64,000 nucleotides of DNA from assembly GCF_900142195.1 (NCBI RefSeq), contig NZ_FRAB01000039.1:1-64000 (forward strand), given 5' to 3'. This stretch comes from Paraburkholderia terricola. Its GTDB lineage: Bacteria > Pseudomonadota > Gammaproteobacteria > Burkholderiales > Burkholderiaceae. Below the pieces are notes generated by a model that saw only the letters and a program-made list of their open reading frames with translations, had not been told where the DNA came from and made no database searches. Shown here in pieces: positions 58,401 to 64,000 of this stretch. Both the position numbers and the translations under genes were made by a program. The first letter of the stretch is position 1, and every line of letters starts with the position of its first letter.

Positions 58401-59255
58401 CTACGCCGCCGTCACGACGAACTGCGCGGAGGAATCGCACGCGCGCTCGAGCAGCGTTGCGTCGCCAGCGCACCGCGTGCCGCCCTGCCCCAGGCTTGCC
58501 GGCAACCTGTCGAACCCCGGCTGCGCGCCGGCGTCGAAGCCGGACTGCGCCGCCTGAGCGACATCGAGCTTGTAGCCGAGCGCATACACGGTCTTCAGAT
58601 TCAGCTCGGCGGTGCGCGATAGCTGCAGCTTCTTGCGCAGCTTGTAGATGTGCTGCTCCAGCGTGCGCGCGGCGATCTGCTCCGTCGCACCCCACACGCC
58701 GGCTGCGATCTGCGCGCGGCTAAGAAATTTTCCGGGGTTCGAAAAGAACATCCAGGCGATGGAGAACTCGCGCGCTGTCAGCGCAATCTCGACGCCGTCG
58801 ATCGTCGCGAGACCGAGGTCCCGCTGCAGCACATAGCGGCCGATCTGGATCTGATGCGTGACGGTATCGGAAAAACGCCGCTGCAACGCCAGGTGGACGC
58901 GAAAGCGGATCTGCTCCATGTCGAAGCGATTCACGACGTCGGTCGCGCCCGCATCGATCCAACGCAACAGACCCGACCAGCTCGACTGGTTCGTCAATAC
59001 GATCACGGGCGTGCAGACATCGGCATTGCAGTCGCGCCACGACAGCAACGCGCTGGTTGGCGTCGGCTCGGTCTTGGCGTCGATCAGCACCAGGTCATAA
59101 CGGTTCGCACGCATTGCGCGCAGCAAATCGAGTTCATTCGAGAACGACTCGATGACGACCCCGTCTCCGGCAAAGGCTTCAGAAACAGTCCGTCGAAGCA
59201 GCCGGTCGTCAGTTGCAATGGCAAATAGCAGGTTATTGTTCACGGCGGTTCGCAT
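58401..59255 (-). CDS. hrpG: OmpR-family hrp response regulator HrpG
   Basis: The 284-residue protein has a receiver domain (about 5-125: LLFAIATDDRLLRRTVSEAF, phospho-acceptor region DLVLIDAKTE, VIVLTNQ). An OmpR-type winged helix follows (about 145-240: ALTAREFSIAWMFFSNPGKF, RTLEQHIYKLRKKLQL, LNLKTVYALGYKLD). A Cys- and Ala-rich tail follows. In Ralstonia and Xanthomonas, HrpG is the upper regulator that activates hrpB/hrpX. It lies between the T3SS operon and hpaH, facing hpaB. The ATG at 59255 is chosen; others upstream are open but unlikely. Confidence 0.88.
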   Translation of the reverse strand: MRTAVNNNLLFAIATDDRLLRRTVSEAFAGDGVVIESFSNELDLLRAMRANRYDLVLIDAKTEPTPTSALLSWRDCNADVCTPVIVLTNQSSWSGLLRWIDAGATDVVNRFDMEQIRFRVHLALQRRFSDTVTHQIQIGRYVLQRDLGLATIDGVEIALTAREFSIAWMFFSNPGKFLSRAQIAAGVWGATEQIAARTLEQHIYKLRKKLQLSRTAELNLKTVYALGYKLDVAQAAQSGFDAGAQPGFDRLPASLGQGGTRCAGDATLLERACDSSAQFVVTAA

Positions 59256-59745
59256 CCAAAAAAGCATCCACGCTTCTCGATTCCAGCCGTCACCCCTCCA
59301 GCGGAGACGGCGGCGTTTCCCCAAAGCACAACTTTTTATCCCCTCGCTCGTCTGGTCGTCGTGGTTTTAGTCAATGGCCTTAGCGGCGCGATGCAAGACC
59401 CATTGCATTGCGCCACCGGCATTGATCGTATCGAGCGAGGTCTCTCTCTCCGTTAGTGCATCGGGAGCACGCGGTGGATGCGCATGACGCGGATATTTTC
59501 ACGCGAGGCGCCGGAACTCGATTCGCGAGCCGAAGCATCTTCCGACAACTCTCGTGAATTGCGTGCCATTCCACGCGATACAGTCATGAACCGGCTGGCG
59601 CGGCGTCATGCGAAAAAAATCACGGCCTTTATGGCGACTGAAAGTCGCTTGTAGTGTTGATGACCGTTGCCTTACGCCACGCGAACCACGAATCCATCAC
59701 GACGGCTGCGCCATAGTGGATTCCGCTGTTGATGCACACGCATGC
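59256..59745. other. intergenic region upstream of hrpG
   Basis: It carries the hrpG promoter region, AT-richer near 59330-59370. Apart from the uncertain 56-codon frame at 59484 nothing is recognised. No hrpII box was found here. Confidence 0.4.
59484..59654 (+). CDS. possible very small basic protein (uncertain)
   Basis: A 56-codon frame reads MTRIFSREAPELDSRAEASS and ends RHAKKITAFMATESRL. It has a polar N terminus and a basic amphipathic C terminus, which is compatible with a secreted peptide. There is no convincing ribosome binding site or hrpII box, and no homology is recalled. It is reported because it is the only plausible plus-strand frame in the gap. Confidence 0.2.
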   Translation: MTRIFSREAPELDSRAEASSDNSRELRAIPRDTVMNRLARRHAKKITAFMATESRL

Positions 59746-60063
59746 TTACTGTTCCGGATTGCCAAGCGAGTCCGTCCTGGATGCGCCGCTGTCCGCCAGC
59801 AAATGACGTCGCGTGAGCCAATCGATGTTGTGCCGGCCCGGCTCGTCCGCCGCACGCGTTTGCACATGCGCGGCACGCGGCGGCATCGAGGTCTTGCCTG
59901 CTGACGCCGCGGCGCTCGCCGGACGTCGCGGCAGCAACAGCGCGCCGGGCGCGGTCAGGCTGCGGGCAACCGGCCTCGGGCTGACGCCTGCCCTCGGCAG
60001 CGTGGGCGTGTCCGCGCTGGAACGGGTTCCGTGGAAGAAACGCGAAAGACGGTTGATCGTCAT
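59746..60063 (-). CDS. 105-residue candidate type III secreted protein
   Basis: The product starts MTINRLSRFFHGTRSSADTP after GAGGG. It is Ala/Arg/Ser/Pro-rich without cysteines or membrane segments (GVSPRPVARSLTAPGALLLP, RRPASAAASAGKTSMPPRAA), with a polar C terminus (TRRHLLADSGASRTDSLGNP). The N-terminal Ser/Thr bias is effector-like. A perfect hrpII box lies upstream in the right orientation, about 100 nt before the start. No known domain is seen. It could be an effector, a small helper or a cryptic remnant. Confidence 0.5.
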   Translation of the reverse strand: MTINRLSRFFHGTRSSADTPTLPRAGVSPRPVARSLTAPGALLLPRRPASAAASAGKTSMPPRAAHVQTRAADEPGRHNIDWLTRRHLLADSGASRTDSLGNPEQ

Positions 60064-60160
60064 AGAACCCTCGCAATGGAGCCTGTCACTTGAAGCGGTA
60101 TTGAAGCCTGACTGAAGCCGTATTGAACGATTCGCCCGGCACCGCGCCGCCATTGCCTTG

Positions 60161-60184
60161 CGAAAAGCTGAACCCTTGCGCGAA
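60161..60184 (-). promoter_or_regulatory. hrpII box for the 105-residue protein gene
   Basis: CGAA at 60161-60164 and 60181-60184 give TTCG-N16-TTCG on the minus strand. A good YANNNT hexamer at 33 nt is not present; CAATAC (60125-60120) is the nearest -10 candidate. The start codon is at 60063. Confidence 0.5.
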
Positions 60185-60262
60185 TGAACGCCCACGCCAA
60201 CGTCCTTCATGGCTGCGCAAATACTGGGACAACCATCGGCAAGCGCGCCTCGCGCAACAGGG

Positions 60263-60325
60263 TTCGCACGCGACCTCATGTTTTCGCGCCGCCGCTTCGA
60301 AGCCCATACGGAAGGCGATCACAAT
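60263..60325 (+). promoter_or_regulatory. hrpII-type promoter for the lytic transglycosylase gene
   Basis: TTCG at 60263-60266 and 60283-60286 are 16 nt apart. CACAAT at 60320-60325 (YANNNT) follows at 33 nt. The transglycosylase ATG is at 60372. Confidence 0.78.
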
Positions 60326-60371
60326 CGCGCCGTTCACCGGTACGTACCGGCACGCATTCGAGGAGACCGTC

Positions 60372-60866
60372 ATGCACCACGCCATCCGTTATCGTCCGCC
60401 GCTTGCGCGCCGCGCGCTGATCGCCGTCGCCGTCGACCTTGCGCTCGCGCTCGCCGCGCAGTCCGCATGGGCCGACTGCTTCGACGACGCCGGGGCGTAT
60501 CAGCGTGTCAATCCGATGGTGCTGCGCGCGATCGCCTGGCAGGAGTCGCATAACCGGCCCAACGCGACGCATCTGAATGCAAACGGCTCGCTCGACTACG
60601 GCGTCATGCAGATCAACTCCATTCACCTGCGTGAGCTGTCGCGCTACCACATCGATCGCGATGCGCTGATGCAGCCGTGCAAGAACGTCTACATCGCGGC
60701 CTGGCATCTGCGCGGCAAGATGGATAAATACGGCAACACGTGGGCCGCGATAGGGGCCTACCATTCGGAGACGCCCGCCGAGCGCGACCTGTACGCGCGC
60801 CATATCGCCGCGATTCTCGGGGGCTGGCATCAACTGCGGCAGCCCGAGCATGCCGCTCAAAAATGA
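60372..60866 (+). CDS. hpaH: T3SS-associated lytic transglycosylase (Hpa2/HpaH, IpgF type)
   Basis: The 164-residue precursor has a signal peptide (RRALIAVAVDLALALAAQSAWA, cut before DCFDDAG). The SLT domain is MVLRAIAWQESHNRPNATHL, catalytic Glu in QESH, then GSLDYGVMQINS and NVYIAAWHLRGKMDKYGN. Small periplasmic transglycosylases of this class open peptidoglycan for injectisome assembly. GAGGAG precedes the ATG. It has a perfect hrpII promoter and lies beside hrpG, as Hpa2/HpaH genes lie at the edge of hrp clusters. Confidence 0.92.
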   Translation: MHHAIRYRPPLARRALIAVAVDLALALAAQSAWADCFDDAGAYQRVNPMVLRAIAWQESHNRPNATHLNANGSLDYGVMQINSIHLRELSRYHIDRDALMQPCKNVYIAAWHLRGKMDKYGNTWAAIGAYHSETPAERDLYARHIAAILGGWHQLRQPEHAAQK

Positions 60867-61199
60867 TGTCCCGAACCGGCCGGCGCCGCCGCGCGATTAA
60901 GCGCGCCTTTTGAGGTTTGCGCCGGCAGTTAGCGACGCGATTCATCAACAAGTCATATACTTCCCGATATCTGGAACGAGAAAACGACGCTCCACCTCCC
61001 TACAAAACGATTGCAATAATTTTCCGGCTATCAAGGCGGTATCCTCATACCCTGGCAAGCGCGGGCGCAAGCATGCAGGCCGCGCGGCAGCGTATTACGC
61101 GACCAGCCCTTGAATCCGCGCCTCGCTTGCCCGCATGACGCACAGCCGTTCTTCGGTTCGGCGTGCGAGAGTCAACGAGGAAAACAATGAGGAACGCTG
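60867..61199. other. intergenic region upstream of the PAS-sigma gene
   Basis: No gene is supported. The first 150 bp are less GC-rich (for example around 60940-61040, CATATACTTCCCGATATCTG) and probably hold the promoter of the sigma fusion gene. Neither hrpII nor FNR boxes were found. Confidence 0.4.
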
Positions 61200-62561
61200 A
61201 TGGCGCCAACCCCAGCCCACGACACGCGCGTTTTCTGGTCCAGCTCCGCGGGCCGTTCGATGCCGGCTGTCATGCAGCGTCATGGGGCGCGGGCTTTACG
61301 GCCGCCCCATCTGATCGCGGACCCGTCGCCGGCGGTGGTGTTCGTCGATTGCGCCAGCGTCGAGGCCGGCGCGGAGATCGAGAAATTGCGCATCGAGAAC
61401 GGCGACGAGCACTACCTCATTCCGGTGCTGCCCGAACGCTCGGCGGAGCGCATCGTCTCGCTGATCGCGCGGGGCGCCAACGATGCCGCCGACGACCTCG
61501 ACCTGCTCGACCCCGAACCGATCATTGCGCGCGCGCTCGATCAAACCCGGCTGCTCTCCTTCGCGCGCGACGGCGCGGTTGATTTTCCCGCCTTGCAGCG
61601 TCACGCGGACGGGATGGTCTCCCCCGTCTTCTTCAAGGACGCGAACGGCATTTACACCGGCTGCAATCCCGTATTCGAAAACTTTCTGGGCCTGGATCGC
61701 GGCGGCATTCTCGGCAAGTCCGTCTATGACATCGCGCCCTCGGATCTGGCGCTCACCTATCACAAGGCCGATCTCGACCTCGCATCCGAAGGCGGCACCC
61801 AGGTTTATACCGCCGGCGTGCGCCATGCGGCCGGCCTCGTGCGCACCGTGCGCTTCTATAAAGGCGTGGTTCATGACGACAGCGGGCGCATCACCGGCAT
61901 CGTCGGCGCGATGCACGACATCGGCAACCAGCGCGGCCACGAAGCCGCGCGCCTGGAAATCGACGAAGTCACGCGGCACATGTCCGCGAATGCGTGGAAA
62001 AGCAACGGCTTCCCGTCGTCGGTCGATCATGACCGGCCCCTGCTCGATCGCATAGCGGCCGGCGATGCCTCCGCCCTCTCGCGTCTGTACCGGCTCTACC
62101 ATCGGCGGCTCGCCCGCTTTCTGAACCGGCTCACGTGGAAGAACGAGGTGATCGACGAAATCGTCAACGATACCTTCATGATCGTGTGGCAAAAGGCGGG
62201 CGAGTTCCGCGGCGATTCGAACGTGTCCACATGGATCATCGGCATCGCGTATCGCTCCGCCCTGCGTTCGTTGCGCGATCAGCGCCGTTCGGAGTTCGAG
62301 CTGCTGGATGCCGATCACGCCGATACCCTGGTTCAGTACTGGCACGACCATGAGCTTTCCGACCTGCTCTCCAAGGCGCTCGATCTGTTGCCGGCCGAAC
62401 AGCGCCTCGTGATGGCGCTGGCTTACGTTCTCGGGCATTCCGTCGAGGAGATTTCGCAGATCACGGCTTGCCCGGTGACGACGGTCAAGGCGCGCATGCA
62501 TCGCGCGCGCGCCAAACTGCGGGAAACGATCGACATACTTGGCCAGGCCAAACGTAGCTGA
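61200..62561 (+). CDS. receiver-like / PAS / ECF sigma factor fusion protein
   Basis: One uninterrupted 453-residue frame contains three parts. Residues 1-118 look like a degenerate receiver (AVVFVDCASVEAG with D50, YLIPVLPERSAERIVSLIAR, GANDAADDLDLLDPEPI), without the conserved Lys. Residues 138-245 are a PAS domain (VSPVFFKDANGIYTGCNPVF to GIVGAMHDIGNQ). Residues 280-450 are an ECF sigma factor with region 2 (IVNDTFMIVWQKAGEFRGDS) and region 4 (DLLPAEQRLVMALAYVLGHS then VEEISQITACPVTTVKARMH). GAGGAA precedes the ATG. No anti-sigma gene is adjacent, so activity may be set by the fused sensor. This layout is rare in my knowledge. Confidence 0.85.
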   Translation: MAPTPAHDTRVFWSSSAGRSMPAVMQRHGARALRPPHLIADPSPAVVFVDCASVEAGAEIEKLRIENGDEHYLIPVLPERSAERIVSLIARGANDAADDLDLLDPEPIIARALDQTRLLSFARDGAVDFPALQRHADGMVSPVFFKDANGIYTGCNPVFENFLGLDRGGILGKSVYDIAPSDLALTYHKADLDLASEGGTQVYTAGVRHAAGLVRTVRFYKGVVHDDSGRITGIVGAMHDIGNQRGHEAARLEIDEVTRHMSANAWKSNGFPSSVDHDRPLLDRIAAGDASALSRLYRLYHRRLARFLNRLTWKNEVIDEIVNDTFMIVWQKAGEFRGDSNVSTWIIGIAYRSALRSLRDQRRSEFELLDADHADTLVQYWHDHELSDLLSKALDLLPAEQRLVMALAYVLGHSVEEISQITACPVTTVKARMHRARAKLRETIDILGQAKRS

Positions 62562-62801
62562 ACGCGGCGCGACATCGCCTGGAAACCGCAAGGCGGTGCT
62601 CGCGAGCGAAAGCGATCTCGATCCGCCTGACGGCGGCTGAATACCGCACCCTCTCCATCCTGCCTGTTCGCGGCGGCGCAATCGTCGTGGAAAACGTTCG
62701 CCCCAAGCCTTGTCGTTTCGGCGTCGTGTCAGCGCGGCCGATCGCGCCGCTTATGATGAGTCAGCACGCAATACGCCCCTGACCTTTCCATCGCGAACGA
62801 C

Positions 62802-63629
62802 ATGCTGAAACACGAGAACCCGGAAGAGATTGACGCCGCCCGAGAAGGACGCTTCGCGCCGCTCACCTTTTCGAAGAGAGACGGGCTGCTCTACATGCAC
62901 AACGGCGATGAATGGGACTCCACGTTCGGCTGCATGGTGCTGCGCCATCCCGCGTTTCTCTGGATGGAGTACCCGCAGAAAATGATGTCGTGGATGCTGT
63001 TCGCCGAGCGTTTTTACGAGCAGCCGCGCCTCATCGCGCAACTCGGATTGGGCGCCGGGGCGTTGGCCCGCTTCTGCCACGCGCGCTTTCCGCTCGCGCG
63101 TATCGAGGCTGTCGAGATCAATCCCGCGGTAATCGACGCATGCCGCGAGATGTTCCGCATGCCGCCCGAGGGCGAGCGCCTCGGCATCATCGAGGCGGAC
63201 GCAATGGACTATGTCAGCGCGCAAGAGCGTCGCGCATCGATCGACATCTTGCAGGTGGATCTTTATCTGAGCGAACGCGACGGGCCGGCGGGGCAAGGCC
63301 GCGCATTCTATCGGGCCTGTTGTGAAAGCCTCGCGGCGGACGGCATGATGACGATCAACATCTTCGGCCCGAATCTCGCGGCGTTGACGCGGCAAAACCT
63401 GCAATGGCTGTCCGAGCTATTCGACGCCGTTCTGCTGTTGCCGTGCGAGACCAATAACGTGCTCATCTGCTTCAAGCGCGCGCCGGTCATCGATATGCAG
63501 CAACTGAAAATGAAAGCCGCCGCGCTCGAAGCGTCCACTGGCATGCCCGCGTCTTCGTGGGTATTTTTTCGCCACGGCGGCGAAGCGCCGGATTGCGAAA
63601 AGGCATTGGAACTCGAAGCGGTGATCTAG
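62802..63629 (+). CDS. spermidine/spermine synthase-like SAM-fold protein
   Basis: The 275-residue protein has the N-terminal beta region of polyamine synthases (RDGLLYMHNGDEWDSTFGCM, LRHPAFLWMEYPQKMMSWML). A Rossmann domain follows with the motif LIAQLGLGAGALARFCH, the acidic ribose-binding loop IEAVEINPAVIDACREMF and a D-x-x-x-L segment (DILQVDLYLSERDG). The usual catalytic D-x-(T/S)-D motif of spermidine synthase is not clearly present, so true aminopropyl transfer is unsure. It lies between the PAS-sigma gene and a second HrpG-like gene without an hrpII box. A role near the T3SS is not evident. Confidence 0.75.
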   Translation: MLKHENPEEIDAAREGRFAPLTFSKRDGLLYMHNGDEWDSTFGCMVLRHPAFLWMEYPQKMMSWMLFAERFYEQPRLIAQLGLGAGALARFCHARFPLARIEAVEINPAVIDACREMFRMPPEGERLGIIEADAMDYVSAQERRASIDILQVDLYLSERDGPAGQGRAFYRACCESLAADGMMTINIFGPNLAALTRQNLQWLSELFDAVLLLPCETNNVLICFKRAPVIDMQQLKMKAAALEASTGMPASSWVFFRHGGEAPDCEKALELEAVI

Positions 63630-64000
63630 GCGGGTTGCGCCACGCGCGCCAATGCGTCGGTCGATTCGCCAACCGGCGTAACGCAGTCCAGCTTGTAGCC
63701 GAGCGCATAAACGGTCTTCAGATTCAGCCCCGATTCGGGCGACAAACGCAGCTTCTTGCGCAGCTTGTAGATGTGCTGCTCGATGGAGCGCGCGGCCACA
63801 TCCTCGCATGAACCCCACACGCCGCCGGCGATCTGCGCGCGCGTCACGAACTTGCCCGGATTCGAAAAGAACAGCCACGCCATCGTGAATTCACGCGGCG
63901 TGAGCGGTATCTCGACGCCGTCGAGGGTCAGCACGCCGAGGTCTCTTCTCAACACGTAGCCGCCCAGCGTGACGGTGTCCGCCCCCGCCCGATGATTTTC
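63626..64000 (-). CDS. HrpG paralogue, C-terminal part (cut by window end)
   Basis: The visible 124 residues are an OmpR-type DNA-binding domain (GVEIPLTPREFTMAWLFFSN, PGKFVTRAQIAGGVWGS, RSIEQHIYKLRKKLRL, LNLKTVYALGYKLD). It is close to the HrpG at 58401, with many identical positions in this domain, which implies a duplication. The receiver domain is outside the window. The stop overlaps the end of the spermidine-synthase-like gene by four bases, tail to tail. Confidence 0.85.
   Translation of the reverse strand, partial: ENHRAGADTVTLGGYVLRRDLGVLTLDGVEIPLTPREFTMAWLFFSNPGKFVTRAQIAGGVWGSCEDVAARSIEQHIYKLRKKLRLSPESGLNLKTVYALGYKLDCVTPVGESTDALARVAQPA

Overview
The window is high-GC DNA from a beta-proteobacterium of the Burkholderiaceae, most likely Paraburkholderia or Caballeronia. 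The evidence is gene content: a BraI-like LuxI synthase, a low-oxygen-activated (lxa)-like gene set, an H-NS protein of the Burkholderia type, and a Ralstonia/Xanthomonas-type (group II hrp) type III secretion system (T3SS) whose regulator looks like Ralstonia HrpB. The species assignment is inference.

Left part (1-16.6 kb). The window opens inside the 3' end of an IS256-family transposase. It is followed by a luxI gene with a candidate lux box, a FadR-type GntR regulator, a universal stress protein, an FNR-type regulator with four iron-sulfur cysteines, an EgtB/SUMF1-type non-heme iron enzyme, a TetR regulator with a candidate operator and an H-NS-like protein. A decayed dTDP-glucose 4,6-dehydratase and a hexapeptide acetyltransferase look like remnants of a polysaccharide locus. 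A six-gene minus-strand operon (PhaC-like DUF3141 protein, phosphate acetyltransferase, acetate kinase, FabI, RRM protein, coiled-coil protein) lies behind a near-consensus FNR box. With the UspA and FNR genes it resembles the lxa locus of B. cenocepacia. A short trimeric autotransporter without a signal peptide lies back to back with an orphan NarL/RcsB-type response regulator.

Middle part (16.6-24.6 kb). Three LuxR-type autoinducer-domain regulators are grouped together, followed by a LysR regulator, an azoreductase, a zinc-finger anti-sigma factor with no adjacent sigma gene, a degenerate Hpt-like protein and a SET-domain protein.

T3SS island (about 22.8-64 kb). The effector/helper segment holds the SET protein, a Pro/Tyr/His-rich protein ending in a J-like domain, an amidohydrolase-like protein with a disordered N terminus, two divergent large paralogous AWR-like effectors (one with an 18-bp tandem repeat), a harpin-like protein and an alpha-helical protein of unknown function. 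After a DMT transporter comes the apparatus in canonical order. On the minus strand this is hrpK-hrpJ-hrcJ-sctK-sctL-hrcN-sctO-hrcT-hrpB-hrcC. On the plus strand it is hrcU-hrcV-hrpP-hrcQ-hrcR-hrcS-hpaA(hrpV)-sctD-hrpX-pilin-hpaB plus a 74-residue protein. Then come HrpG, a 105-residue candidate secreted protein, an Hpa2/HpaH lytic transglycosylase, a receiver-like/PAS/ECF-sigma fusion, a spermidine-synthase-like enzyme and a second HrpG paralogue cut by the window end.

The main new result is a coherent HrpB regulon. Ten perfect TTCG-N16-TTCG (hrpII) elements and one single-mismatch element lie in non-coding DNA and point at the T3SS operons and at the accessory genes. Nine of them have a -10-like hexamer 32-34 nt (mostly 33) downstream and one has it at 31 nt. 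This ties the SET-domain, amidohydrolase, J-like, degenerate Hpt and 105-residue proteins to type III secretion independently of homology. No HrpF/PopF-type translocon gene was recognised in the window.
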